From contig NZ_BAABJQ010000045.1 of the NCBI RefSeq assembly GCF_039543385.1, positions 1 to 56,716 on the forward strand: a DNA stretch of 56,716 nt. Reading direction: 5' to 3'. The notes beneath the pieces are model-generated. The model was not told the DNA's origin, made no database searches, and worked only from the letters and a program-made list of their open reading frames with translations. The DNA is from Rugosimonospora acidiphila. Lineage in GTDB: Bacteria > Actinomycetota > Actinomycetes > Mycobacteriales > Micromonosporaceae. Positions 24,192-32,768 of the stretch are shown piece after piece. Every line of letters starts with the position of its first letter. Within the stretch, counting starts at the first letter, position 1. Both the position numbers and the translations under genes were made by a program.

Positions 24192-25973
24192 TCAGAAATC
24201 CTCTGGACTCGCGACGAACTCCGGAGAAGTCGTTGCCAGCTGGTGCTCCTCCGGGGACGAGATCGCCTCGAATCGGGTGCGGTTGGTGCCGGCGATGAGC
24301 AGGCCGTGGCCGATGGGGGTGGACAGCAGGATGTGTCGCTCTCCGGAGGTGAGGCCGAACGCGTCGCCGACCGCGTCGATGGCCTGCGGGGCCTGCTTGA
24401 GCAGGATCTGGGTGGCGGCGTTGGACACCACGGCCTGCCCGAGGTCGGTGCCCAGCACGTCACCGACGTCTTGGGTGACCACGGTCAGGCCGGTGTTGCG
24501 TTTACGCCCGGCCTTGGACATGCGGAACAGGAACCGGGCGCCTTCCCCGTCGCGCATCAGCAGCCACGCCTCGTCCACGACGACGAGGCGGCGGATCGCG
24601 GGCCGGCTGGGGGCGTCCACGGCCCGCCAGATCGAGTCGAGGGCAAGCAAAGTGCCGACGGTGCGCAGTTCATCGGGTAGTTGCCGCAGTGACCACACCA
24701 CCAGGTGCCCGTCCGGACGGGTCGTGCTCGGCGCGTCGAACAGGGATTTGAAGCTGCCGTCGACCCAGGGAGTCAGCCGGGCGGCCAGTTGCGCGGCGGC
24801 GGGATCGTCGTCGCGTTGCAGGGTGGTGGTCAGGTCTTTGAGTAGCGGTGCGGGGCGGTGGTGGGTGGCGGGGTCGGGGGTGATGCCGGAGTGGCGGTAG
24901 ACGGCGAGGATGGCCCGGTCCAGGGCGGCGCGTTCGCCCGGCGGTGGCTGCTGCCCGAGCAGGACCGAGACGAGGGTGTGGAGGAACAGTCCGCGGCGGG
25001 TCAGCACGTCGGGACGGGTGTCACCGACGGGTAGGTCCAGGGGGTTGATCTTTACGCTGTGGGCGCCGAGCCGCACGATCGTGCCGCCGACTGCGTTGGC
25101 GAGGCGCAGGTATTCGTCTTCGGGGTCGATGACGGACACGTGGACGCCCTGATACAGGTTGCGCAGCACGTCGAGTTTCACGAAGTACGACTTGCCGGCC
25201 CCGGAGCGGGCCAGCACGACGCTGTTGTAGTTCTCTTGCGCCCACCGGTCCCACCACACCACTCCGGAGCTGTCCGGGTTGATGCCATACAGCACTCCCC
25301 CGGCTGCGGCTGGCTCGCCGGGCAGTGGGGCGGGCAGGTCGGGTGAGGCGAGCGGGAACGCGGCCGCCAGGGCCTGGGTGTCCATGGTCCGGCGCATCTG
25401 CAGCGCGTCGGTGCCCAGCGGCAGGGTGGTGGCCCACCCGGGCAGGTGGCGCCAGGTCGCTGGCGCCACCTCGATCAGCGTCGAGGCCGCGGCGGCTTTC
25501 ACCTGCGCGCAGGCCTCGGCGAGTTCGTCCTCGGTGCGGGCGTGCACGGTCAGGTACAGGCCGACGCGGAACAGTTTCGCCGCGCCACGGGCCAGCCGCT
25601 GGGCGAGGTCGGCGGCGTCGTCGGCGGCGGCCTCCACGGACGGGTCGGACAGCCTGCCTTTGTCCGCGTCCGCGCGGCGCGAGGACTCGAACCGGGCCCG
25701 CTGGGTACGCAGCCGCGCCGCCGCGGTCGGTGCCGGGATCGGGTCGATGTGCAGGGCCAGGTCCAGGCGGCCGGGCCAGGACAGCAGCGGGTCCAGCCAG
25801 GCCGGGCCGACCTCGGCCGGGTAGCCGGTGACGACGAGGGTCGCGGCGTAGCCGTCTCCGACCCGCAAGTATCGGGGGGTGACCTCGACCGAGGCCGGGG
25901 CGACGGTGGCCGTCAACCTTGAGGGCTTGCGGCCACCACCAGAACTGTCCGCACGACGCCATCGAGCTTTCAT
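24192..25973 (-). CDS. VirB4-family ATPase of the type IV secretion system
   Basis: 593 residues from the ATG at 25973, one base after the upstream stop and preceded by GGAAG. Walker A ARSGAGKS lies at 255-262 and Walker B VVVDE at 464-468. The N-terminal domain (YLRVGDGYAATLVVTGYP) and VIDPEDEYLRLANAVGG match the VirB4/TraC family of Gram-positive systems. It is a cytoplasmic, membrane-associated motor that energises assembly and transport through the conjugation channel. It is the fourth gene of the tight operon pilin, virB6-like, prgI-like, virB4. Confidence 0.92.
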   Translation of the reverse strand: MKARWRRADSSGGGRKPSRLTATVAPASVEVTPRYLRVGDGYAATLVVTGYPAEVGPAWLDPLLSWPGRLDLALHIDPIPAPTAAARLRTQRARFESSRRADADKGRLSDPSVEAAADDAADLAQRLARGAAKLFRVGLYLTVHARTEDELAEACAQVKAAAASTLIEVAPATWRHLPGWATTLPLGTDALQMRRTMDTQALAAAFPLASPDLPAPLPGEPAAAGGVLYGINPDSSGVVWWDRWAQENYNSVVLARSGAGKSYFVKLDVLRNLYQGVHVSVIDPEDEYLRLANAVGGTIVRLGAHSVKINPLDLPVGDTRPDVLTRRGLFLHTLVSVLLGQQPPPGERAALDRAILAVYRHSGITPDPATHHRPAPLLKDLTTTLQRDDDPAAAQLAARLTPWVDGSFKSLFDAPSTTRPDGHLVVWSLRQLPDELRTVGTLLALDSIWRAVDAPSRPAIRRLVVVDEAWLLMRDGEGARFLFRMSKAGRKRNTGLTVVTQDVGDVLGTDLGQAVVSNAATQILLKQAPQAIDAVGDAFGLTSGERHILLSTPIGHGLLIAGTNRTRFEAISSPEEHQLATTSPEFVASPEDF

Positions 25974-25974
25974 C

Positions 25975-26937
25975 TCAGGGCTTCCTTCCCGGGGCGCTGG
26001 GGTGGGTAACGGAACCGGTGATGACGGTGTCGGGGGCGGCCAGCCCACCGGGGCGGGCGGCCCGGTAGGGGTCCGCGGCGGCGGCGATCGCCGCGGTGAC
26101 CGCGGGGGCGTCCAGCGCGCGGGTACTCACCCCCAGCCCGGACAGCGACCGGGCGATGTTCTCGGCCCGTCGGCGGGCGACGTGCTCGCCGCGCTCACCG
26201 GGACCGGTCCGGGTGACGATGAGGACCTGCCGGCGCAGCGGGTCCCGGCGCTGCGCGAGCTCGTCGAGGAACCCGGCGTGGTCCGTGCACGCCGCCGCCA
26301 GGGCCGGATGCGGCAGCCGGTCCGCGGTGTGGGCCAGGCCACGGGCGTGGGAGTGCAGGTCGACCGGCTGCGCGGACACCACGATCTGCGTCGGGGTGGA
26401 CAGGCTGTTGAGCCACCGGCCGAACGTGTCGACCAGCGCGGCCTGCTCGTCCGCGGTCCGCAGCGCCAGGTTCACGCTGGTCGCGGCGACCACCGCCGCC
26501 CGGCTGCCGGCCAGCGTGATCTGCCCGTCGGCGGCGATCGCGTCGGCGGGCAGCGCGAGTGGCGCCGGCAGCGTCACCGCCGACGGTGCCTGGACCCAGT
26601 CCGGGAGGACGGCGGTGGTGTCCGTAGTCGTCAGCGCCTGCGGTGCCCGGGCGTGCCGGACCGCGAACAGTAACCAGCGGTCCAGCGGCACGCCGTCGCG
26701 GCGCCCCACGGCCACGGCGAACACCAGCCCGCCGGCGAGCATCGCGGCGCCGACCAGCACCGGTACGGGTACCACCGTGTGCAGGGCGTGCCAGGCGCCG
26801 TAGAACGCCACGCCCGCCACAGCGAGGATCGCCAACTGCCGGAACGTCAGCCCGTAGAGCACCTTGTCCGGGGCGTCGACGTCGGCGGGCATCCGCGCCC
26901 GTATCCGCGGCTCCCCGTGACGACTTTCCGGTGTCAT
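25975..26937 (-). CDS. PrgI/VirB3-like T4SS membrane protein with long cytoplasmic domain
   Basis: 320 residues; the ATG at 26937 overlaps the stop of the upstream gene (ATGA). After PADVDAPDKVLYGLTFRQLA come two membrane segments (FRQLAILAVAGVAFYGAWHA and VPVLVGAAMLAGGLVFAVAV), the order of the PrgI family, which corresponds to VirB3. A long soluble part follows, with QITLAGSRAAVVAATSVN and RQVLIVTRTGPGERGEHVAR, similar to the SCO6880-type extension in actinobacteria. It should link the channel to the VirB4 motor encoded just after. Confidence 0.85.
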   Translation of the reverse strand: MTPESRHGEPRIRARMPADVDAPDKVLYGLTFRQLAILAVAGVAFYGAWHALHTVVPVPVLVGAAMLAGGLVFAVAVGRRDGVPLDRWLLFAVRHARAPQALTTTDTTAVLPDWVQAPSAVTLPAPLALPADAIAADGQITLAGSRAAVVAATSVNLALRTADEQAALVDTFGRWLNSLSTPTQIVVSAQPVDLHSHARGLAHTADRLPHPALAAACTDHAGFLDELAQRRDPLRRQVLIVTRTGPGERGEHVARRRAENIARSLSGLGVSTRALDAPAVTAAIAAAADPYRAARPGGLAAPDTVITGSVTHPSAPGRKP

Positions 26938-27869
26938 CGCGCCACCGCCGCTACCGCCTGCGCCGCACGCCCGAAACCACGGGTGAGCTGCTGAACGATG
27001 ATGACCCGCACCATCGCGCCGAGCGGGTTGGTGCCGCGTGCGCCCTGGGTGACGTAACGGCGGACCAGCCCGGGGATCTTCACCGTGGTCAACAGCAACA
27101 CGATGATGATGAACAGGTTCAGCAACCCGGTCGGGTCGTTGGGTAAGCCGAGCACGGGCAGGACATGTGCGGGGTCTTCCAACATCCACTGCCCGGCCTG
27201 CAGAGTGAATGCCTGCAGGACCGGGGTGATCAGGCAGCCACAGAAGGACCGCCACCAGACGCGGGCGACCGATTCGGTCTGCGGCAGCGCGTGACAGCCC
27301 AGGGCCAGCGGCGCCACCGAGGCCAGGACCAGCAGCACGGCGAAGCGGGTCAGCATCCCCAGCACCGTGGACGCGACGAGCGCGGCGATGATCACCACGA
27401 GGACCGCGAACAGCATCGGCGTCACCGATCCGCCCGCGGCGTCGTCGACCTGTCCCCTGATCGCCGTCAGCGCCCCGACCTTGTCGGTGTCCCCGGAACT
27501 CAGCGCACCGGTCAGTCCGTTGGCCACGCCGATGGCCTGGCGGGCCAACACCTGCGAGAAGTGCGCGGCGATGAACCCGACCACCAGGCGAGGTACCAGG
27601 TCTTTGACTGTGTACCGGGAGCGTTCGCTGCCACCGGCGACCATGGTGAGGGCTCCGGCGGCGACGAAGGCCAGCACGAACACGGTGTCGACCACCACGG
27701 TTGATTTCGCGGTCAGCGCCCGCACCTGCGGCAGTTCGGTCACGTCCGGGCTGATCAGCATGGTCTGGGCGATCAGCGCGAAGATCGCGTCGAAGACCGT
27801 CAGGATGCTCTGCGACGCCCAGTTCATCATCGCGTCGAACCAATGCGCGGGATCGAACCAATCGAGCAT
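26934..27869 (-). CDS. VirB6/TrbL-like polytopic T4SS membrane protein
   Basis: 311 residues from the ATG at 27869; a GTG one codon upstream is equally possible. Six or more hydrophobic segments are visible, among them STVVVDTVFVLAFVAAGALT, MLFAVLVVIIAALVASTVLG and LLNLFIIIVLLLTTVKIPGL. An amphipathic loop near the C-terminus (YVTQGARGTNPLGAMVRV) precedes a basic end. The size, topology and place between the pilin and the prgI-like gene fit the VirB6/TrbL channel subunit. It overlaps the next gene by 4 bp. Confidence 0.85.
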   Translation of the reverse strand: MLDWFDPAHWFDAMMNWASQSILTVFDAIFALIAQTMLISPDVTELPQVRALTAKSTVVVDTVFVLAFVAAGALTMVAGGSERSRYTVKDLVPRLVVGFIAAHFSQVLARQAIGVANGLTGALSSGDTDKVGALTAIRGQVDDAAGGSVTPMLFAVLVVIIAALVASTVLGMLTRFAVLLVLASVAPLALGCHALPQTESVARVWWRSFCGCLITPVLQAFTLQAGQWMLEDPAHVLPVLGLPNDPTGLLNLFIIIVLLLTTVKIPGLVRRYVTQGARGTNPLGAMVRVIIVQQLTRGFGRAAQAVAAVAR

Positions 27870-27875
27870 CACTCG

Positions 27876-28277
27876 TCACCCCCCGACGATGCCCTTGACG
27901 ACTTCCAGCAGGATCGGGGCGAGCACCGCCAGGCCGTAGCCGATCAGCGCGTTCTTGAAGTACCCGTTGGCCCGGTCCACCTGGGACGGGTCACCGCCGG
28001 CGGTGACCCGGAAGACGCCCCCGAGAACCAGGAACAGGGTCGCCACCGCGGCGAGGATCCCCATTACCCACGCCTGCAGGTTGGCGACGACCGTGGGCAG
28101 ATCGTTGGCGGCCACGACGACCGCCTCGCCGGTATCGGCATAGGCGACACTGGGCACGGCCAGTGCCAGCACAGCCGGCACGGCGTACGCCACGGCGCGG
28201 GCGACCCGACGGGCCGCCAGCGACGTGCACAATGCGGTGTTCAGGGCACGCAGACGTGCCCGCGCAGCGCGGGACAT
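27876..28277 (-). CDS. VirB2/TrbC-like pilin
   Basis: 133 residues from the ATG at 28277, after GGAGGTGA. A signal peptide ends near SVAYA-D, and two hydrophobic segments follow (LQAWVMGILAAVATLFLVLG and GYGLAVLAPILLEVVKGIV) around the polar loop TAGGDPSQVDRANGYFKNAL. This two-helix plan after a long signal peptide is that of VirB2/TrbC pilins. It is the first gene of the T4SS operon, so pilin would be made in highest amount. The leader region 28278-28756 carries the shared boxes described separately. Confidence 0.85.
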   Translation of the reverse strand: MSRAARARLRALNTALCTSLAARRVARAVAYAVPAVLALAVPSVAYADTGEAVVVAANDLPTVVANLQAWVMGILAAVATLFLVLGGVFRVTAGGDPSQVDRANGYFKNALIGYGLAVLAPILLEVVKGIVGG

Positions 28278-28756
28278 GGATGGTTCACCTCCCGCCCCGC
28301 TCGCGCTACACGCGCGGCGGAGCGAATTGTCGGATACGACGGTTAGCGGCCACCGCCGGGCACGGAAGGCAGGCATACGACGAGACCGGCGGCAAACCTC
28401 GGGAGGAGCTCGTCCTCCCGTTCGGGTTAGCGGTGATCGATGAGTGTCAGCGCATCAACGTGGCGCGGCACCCGAGGCGCCCGGCCCCTTCGCGGCCATT
28501 GTCCCGGCCCGGCGGCAGGCGGATCCATCCACCCGATTCGGCGAGGGAGGAGTTCCGCATCCTCAAACCGGCGTCGGTGAGCGGTGGCGAACACCTGCCC
28601 GTCTCGCAAACTCTCACACCGCCTCGGGATTCCTGACAGCGCGGGTCAACAGGCACTCACGGTCGTCACCGGGGGCTGGGTGATGGTGAGGGCGGTCGCT
28701 GCCGGTATCTGACAGCTGCCAGATCGACGGCGCTGGCCGGGAGACGGTTCGGACGC
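28278..28756 (-). promoter_or_regulatory. Leader/promoter region of the T4SS operon
   Basis: 479 bp without a supported gene. On the transcribed direction it contains TGWCAGCGC motifs at 28445-28453 and 28634-28642, another TGACA at 28710, a 28-nt segment (28627-28654) that matches 23/28 with 30489-30516, and three boxes at 28622-28558 that recur before the methyltransferase operon. A 37-codon frame from an ATG at 28560 is possible but unsupported. The density of shared elements suggests coordinate regulation of transfer. Confidence 0.55.
28558..28622 (-). repeat. Copy B of a three-box upstream element
   Basis: Reading the minus strand: GCGGTGTGAG (28622-28613), GGCAGGTGTTCGCCAC (28599-28584) and CCGGTTTGAGGATG (28571-28558). 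The same three boxes occur on the plus strand at 30807-30862, the last with one difference, and in both cases they point towards the downstream operon. Spacing between boxes two and three is 12 nt here and 13 nt in copy A. Confidence 0.7.
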
Positions 28757-28987
28757 CTATCGGACAAGCCGCCGAACGATCGCCGCGAGTGGCAGGAGTA
28801 CGATTCCGGCTAAACCGATGTAACCTGCGATGCCCACTGTTTCGATAACCCGGCCGTTCGCACCGGAGGCGACCAGCCGCGGGTAGCTAGTCACCGCTAC
28901 AGCGAGCACGGCGAGCGCTACACCGGCAGCGATCAGCAGCTGAGGCGACGTGAGACGAGGCCGTCGCCCCGCGCGGGCGGAGTCCAT
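28757..28987 (-). CDS. Small membrane protein with two membrane helices
   Basis: 76 residues from the ATG at 28987, with GGAAG about 8 nt upstream. A basic N-terminus (RAGRRPRLTS) precedes one hydrophobic helix (PQLLIAAGVALAVLAVAVTS) and, after a short loop, a second (VGIAGYIGLAGIVLLPLAAI) that ends in IVRRLVR. By the positive-inside rule both ends would be cytoplasmic. The family is unknown. It lies between the T4SS leader region and the 29513 gene and could accompany the secretion apparatus. Confidence 0.66.
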   Translation of the reverse strand: MDSARAGRRPRLTSPQLLIAAGVALAVLAVAVTSYPRLVASGANGRVIETVGIAGYIGLAGIVLLPLAAIVRRLVR

Positions 28988-29512
28988 AAGACCAGCTTCC
29001 CACGCAGGGCAAAGACTCAGTACCTCTCTGGTGAGATCCCTGTGCCGCTGCACGGCCCGGCGACCTGGCCCCGAACGTTGGCCAGGTTGGGTGACACCGG
29101 CCGGCACCGCCGACTCGTTACCGACACATCCACCCAGCGTGCCGCGTTACCTGGCCATCGCCTCGGTCCACGCAAAGCTCATCGGTCTGACGATCAATCC
29201 AGTACGACTGTCCCCGGTCGACGAGTACGGGCCGGCGCAGATGGAACCACTGGCCGATCCGTGACACCAGCAAGAGACGTTCAGCCGTCGCTCGCTCACC
29301 CACCTGATGCCTCCCGAGCGTCATCAACCGCCGCGCCCTCGACACCGCACCCTAACCCCAGCACCTCAACCAACCCTGCGAACGTTGGGGTCGGCCATGG
29401 TGCGGGCGCCGCGGCGGCGGGCGGCACATCGCGGTGACGGGGCCGCAGACGAACGCGGGCCCGACCCGTGGTCGGACCCGCGTCGCCGTACTGCGGCGTC
29501 CGGGCGCTGCGG
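28988..29512. other. 525-bp gap without a supported gene
   Basis: Frames in this stretch lack start signals and look like shadow sequence. The only clear feature is the hairpin at 29455-29481. Confidence 0.4.
29455..29481 (-). terminator. 12-bp hairpin after the gene at 29513-30394
   Basis: Arms 29455-29466 and 29470-29481 pair over 12 bp with one mismatch and a CGT loop. It lies 31 nt past the stop at 29513. Confidence 0.55.
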
Positions 29513-30394
29513 TCAGGCGGCCGCGAGTTCGCTCCGCGGCATCTGCACGGCGCGGGCAGGGCCGCGTCGGCTGGCGCGGATGCGTTCGCGGCGCTGGGCC
29601 GCCCGGGCGAGGTCCTCCTGCAGGCGGGGCGAGGTGACCTCGGTGAGCAGCCCGTCGGCGAGGGCGTCGGCGATGCGGGTGTCGATGCGCTCGATCCGCC
29701 GCCGCAGCGTGTCGATCTCGATGCCGAGGCGGGCGGCGATGGGTTCGATCGCGCGGCGGCCCAGCCGCAGGTCGATGTAGGGCTGCTCGTCGCTGGGGTC
29801 GATGATGCCCAGTTCCACGGCTCGGCGGACCAGCAGGTCCGGGTGCCCGTAGGGCCGCTTCGGGGTGCGGGGGCCGGTGACGTGTTCGAGGTTGTCCACC
29901 GGGATGGCTTCGGCGCCGTCGCGCTGGCGCAGCTCGAAGCCGGCGCGCCACGCGGCCCTGCATATCGCCGCGTACGGTGCGGGCCGGGCCAGATCGACCC
30001 GGTCGCGTAGCGCGGCCAGGAAGCCAGTGAGGATTTCTGCGTCCAGGTCGTGTGGATCGCAGGCCCAGCCGGCGCGCAGCTGTCCGGCGTACCGGCGCAG
30101 CGCCGGCATGGCCATCGCCGTGGCGGCGATGACCCAGCCGGGCCCGTCCAGGCGGGCCCGGCGGATCAGCTCCCGCCACACGGCGTCCCGCACGGAGTAG
30201 GCGCGGGGGTGTGCCAGCAGCCACTGCCGCAGCGCCGGCAAGGCGATGACACCACCGGGTAGGCCGTCGTCATCACCGACGGCGTCGAGCACCTGGTCGA
30301 GGTTGAGCGACAGCGGCTGCGGGCCGTTGGTCAGCGCAGCGAACGCGGCGTCCACGGCGTCCAGGGGCGAGTCGGGCCAGTCCTTCGCGGTCAT
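29513..30394 (-). CDS. Putative regulator with sigma-like C-terminal helix-turn-helix
   Basis: 293 residues from the ATG at 30394, with GGGAG 8 nt upstream. The N-terminal part is helical (LDAVDAAFAALTNGP). The middle contains DLDAEILTGFLAALRDRVDL and YAAICRAAWRAGFELRQRD, resembling the helical core of replication or sigma region 2-like proteins in actinomycete elements. A helix-turn-helix-like segment reads RRAIEPIAARLGIEIDTLRR, then RRIERIDTRIADAL, as in sigma region 4. A basic tail follows. It is probably a transcription regulator of the element, perhaps acting on the adjacent regulatory gap. The family is not certain. Confidence 0.68.
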   Translation of the reverse strand: MTAKDWPDSPLDAVDAAFAALTNGPQPLSLNLDQVLDAVGDDDGLPGGVIALPALRQWLLAHPRAYSVRDAVWRELIRRARLDGPGWVIAATAMAMPALRRYAGQLRAGWACDPHDLDAEILTGFLAALRDRVDLARPAPYAAICRAAWRAGFELRQRDGAEAIPVDNLEHVTGPRTPKRPYGHPDLLVRRAVELGIIDPSDEQPYIDLRLGRRAIEPIAARLGIEIDTLRRRIERIDTRIADALADGLLTEVTSPRLQEDLARAAQRRERIRASRRGPARAVQMPRSELAAA

Positions 30395-30898
30395 CTCACG
30401 AACTCCCATGTCAGAGGCGAAATGTCGATGACACGCCGGCGTGGCATGGCCGGCGCGCACGACCGGAATTGCGCCACGGCTGGCTCACGGATTACTGACA
30501 GCGCAGATCGGCAGGCGTGGACACCGAGATAACACGCCACTGGCACCGGCAGATCACCACGACCAGTCATGGATGCCGGCCGGGATGTCACGGCCCGATC
30601 CCCCGACCCGGCGTGACATGGCTGATGTCATTGACGAGGACCGTCGCCGTGTTCGCGCGTGTGACATCGCGTGTCCGACAGCGAACGGCGGTCCAGTGCC
30701 GCGACGGCCGCACCACGCTGACCCCGCTCCAGCCGACACCGAAACGGGCCACTCGTGTTCAAGCGTCTGGAACCGGGACTGTGTGGACAGGCGGTGCCGC
30801 TGTCAGCGCGGTGTGAGGTCGGCAGGTGTTCGCCACGGCCGACAGAACCCGGTTTGAGAATGTCAGCGCACCACGGCGCGGCGCGGAGCCGACACCAC
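30395..30898. promoter_or_regulatory. Divergent regulatory region with clustered TGTCA/TGACA sites
   Basis: 504 bp between the regulator gene (minus) and the methyltransferase operon (plus). TGTCA or TGACA begins at 30409, 30429, 30496, 30586, 30614, 30626, 30662, 30800 and 30861: nine sites where about one is expected. Three are extended to TGWCAGCGC (30496, 30800, 30861), the same 9-mer seen in the T4SS leader. The pair at 30614 and 30626 forms an inverted TGACA-N7-TGTCA arrangement. It looks like a multi-site control region, or possibly a transfer origin. Confidence 0.55.
30807..30862 (+). repeat. Copy A of the three-box upstream element
   Basis: GCGGTGTGAG (30807-30816), GGCAGGTGTTCGCCAC (30820-30835) and CCGGTTTGAGAATG (30849-30862). 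The middle box is identical over 16 nt to copy B before the T4SS operon, and the last box differs at one position. It ends 37 nt before the likely start codon of the methyltransferase-like gene. Confidence 0.7.
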
Positions 30899-31807
30899 AT
30901 GGCCGAATACACGCCGCAGCACAGCACTCCCGACAACGACGACACCAGCGACAGCGCCGGTGGGGACCCGACCCAGACCGACCTGGTCGCCGGCGATCCG
31001 CCGGTACCCCTCACGGTCTGGCGCACCGCCCGCACCCCGGCCGACCCTGGCCGCAGCATCGGCGCCCGGCTCGCGGCGCGCCTGATCGCCGCGTACAGCC
31101 GCCCCGGCGAAGCCGTCGTCGACCTCACCCGCGACCACGCCCTCACGCCCTCTTGCGCGGCCGGTCCCCGCCAGCATCACCCCGCGTGGTTCACCGACGC
31201 CTCCAGCCTCATCATCGGCCCCGCCACCCCACCCGCACGCACCGACCCGGCTACCAGCGACAGCGTCAACGACGGGGACGACCCGCCGGAATTGCGCGCC
31301 TGGTTCGGCGACGACCTCACCGACCCGGACCTGCCACCCTCGGGCGGCCCGAACGCCGAGGCGCCCGAGGGCGAATCGCTGCAGCGGGCAACCAGCCTCG
31401 TCGTCGCGGGCTGGCCGCTGCACGAGGGCACCGCGACCAACCGGGTTCGGCTGGCGTGGCTGCTGACCACCTGCGCCGCGCTGCTGCGCCCCGGCGGCTG
31501 CTTAATCCTCGTTGTCACCAGCCCCGCCACCGCCACCCCGCAGGACTTCTCCGACGTGGTCCACGCCGCGGCCGGCGTCGGGCTGGGCTACCTGCAGCAC
31601 ATCGTCGCCGTCACCGCCGACACCGACGCCGACGCGTTCGTCTACCACGTCACCGACGAGGAACTGCTCGCCCTCGCCCGCACCACCGCCGACCAGTGGC
31701 AGCTGGCGCACCTGCGGGTACACGCGGACCTGCTGGTCTTCAGCCAGGCACAGCGTGCGGTGCCGCCCCGCCGGTCCGACCCCAAGAGTGGTGGTCGCCG
31801 TGGCTAA
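30899..31807 (+). CDS. Degenerate methyltransferase-like protein, paralogue of the next gene
   Basis: 302 residues from the ATG at 30899 (CGGAG 10 nt upstream); an ATG at 30860 is an alternative. The order of elements follows the downstream methyltransferase: ARLIAAYSRPGEAVVDLTRDHAL matches the motif I region, and LLTTCAALLRPGGCLILVV and RVHADLLVFSQAQ match its later parts. However, motif I lacks the GxGT glycines and the SPPY catalytic motif is replaced by AGWPLHEG. It is therefore unlikely to transfer methyl groups itself and may serve as a partner subunit. It overlaps the next gene by 8 bp. Confidence 0.75.
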   Translation: MAEYTPQHSTPDNDDTSDSAGGDPTQTDLVAGDPPVPLTVWRTARTPADPGRSIGARLAARLIAAYSRPGEAVVDLTRDHALTPSCAAGPRQHHPAWFTDASSLIIGPATPPARTDPATSDSVNDGDDPPELRAWFGDDLTDPDLPPSGGPNAEAPEGESLQRATSLVVAGWPLHEGTATNRVRLAWLLTTCAALLRPGGCLILVVTSPATATPQDFSDVVHAAAGVGLGYLQHIVAVTADTDADAFVYHVTDEELLALARTTADQWQLAHLRVHADLLVFSQAQRAVPPRRSDPKSGGRRG

Positions 31808-32768
31808 GCGCCGCACCACCGCCGCGGCGGACCAACCCGACGACCCGCCGCGCGACGGGAGCTTCGATCTCCCGGTGGGACACTTACCCGGTGTCCCCGG
31901 TCCCCAAGTCCTGTCGGTGTGGGCGACCGCTCAGGCGACCGGCCCGGTCCAACGCAAGGGACGCTACGTACGCGAGTCCGTGCAGCACCCGGCGCGCATG
32001 CTCCCGGCAATCGCCGCGCACGCCATCACCGCCTACACCCAACCCGGGGACCTGGTGCTGGACCCCATGTGCGGAATCGGCACTACCCTGGTCGAGGCCG
32101 TCCACCTCGGTCGCGACGCACTCGGGGTGGAGTACGAGTCCCGCTGGTCGGACATCGCCGACGCCAACGTCGCCCACGCCCACGCCCAAGGAGCGACCGG
32201 TCGCGCCGCCGTGATCCGCGGCGACGCCACCAGCATCCTGTCACTGGTGCCCGCCGCCCTGGCCGGCCAAGCCGCGCTGGTCGTCACGTCCCCGCCGTAC
32301 GGGCCAACCGTGCACGGCCTGGTCCGACCCGGCAGCGACGGAGTCGCGAAGTTCGACAACACCTACAACGACGGCACCGACAAGGGCAACCTCGCCTACC
32401 GGGACCTCACCGGCCTGACCGACGGATTCGCCCAGATCCTCACCGGCTGCGCGACGCTGCTGCGCCCCGGCGGCGTGGTCGTGGTCACCGCCCGCCCATG
32501 GCGCAAGCACGGTGAGCTGGTCGACCTCCCATCCGCGGTCATCCGCGCCGGGCTACGGGCCGGCCTGACACCGGTAGACCGCTGCGTGGCGCTACTGGCC
32601 GCGGTCCGCGACGGCGGACTCGTGGCCCGACCGTCCTTCTTCCAACTGCAGCAGGTCCGTAGGGCCCGCGCCGCCGGCACCCCGATGCACCTGATCACCC
32701 ACGAGGACGTCCTCGTGTTCATCAAGGCTCAACCCCACATCGCAGGCGGGGGCGAGGCGGTCGCGTGA
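31800..32768 (+). CDS. SAM-dependent DNA methyltransferase (N4-cytosine/N6-adenine type)
   Basis: 322 residues from the GTG at 31800, inside the end of the previous gene. SAM motif I reads VLDPMCGIGTTLVEA, followed by GVEYESRWSDIADAN (motif II), and the catalytic motif IV is VVTSPPYGP. TSPPY is typical of exocyclic amino methyltransferases acting on DNA, and the N-terminal HPARMLPAIAAHAITAYTQPGD supplies motif X. LLRPGGVVVVTARP and HEDVLVFIKAQ close the domain. No restriction nuclease is next to it, so it may protect the element from host restriction or act in regulation. Confidence 0.87.
   Translation: MAKRRTTAAADQPDDPPRDGSFDLPVGHLPGVPGPQVLSVWATAQATGPVQRKGRYVRESVQHPARMLPAIAAHAITAYTQPGDLVLDPMCGIGTTLVEAVHLGRDALGVEYESRWSDIADANVAHAHAQGATGRAAVIRGDATSILSLVPAALAGQAALVVTSPPYGPTVHGLVRPGSDGVAKFDNTYNDGTDKGNLAYRDLTGLTDGFAQILTGCATLLRPGGVVVVTARPWRKHGELVDLPSAVIRAGLRAGLTPVDRCVALLAAVRDGGLVARPSFFQLQQVRRARAAGTPMHLITHEDVLVFIKAQPHIAGGGEAVA

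Noticed and set aside
28447..28560. 37-codon leader peptide starting at the third box of element copy B
   Set aside because: The ATG is part of a repeated DNA element and has no ribosome binding site; conservation is at DNA level outside codon structure, so it was not called as a gene.
30826..32214. 462-codon frame across the methyltransferase pair
   Set aside because: Arg/Pro/His-rich shadow frame of the two overlapping methyltransferase genes.
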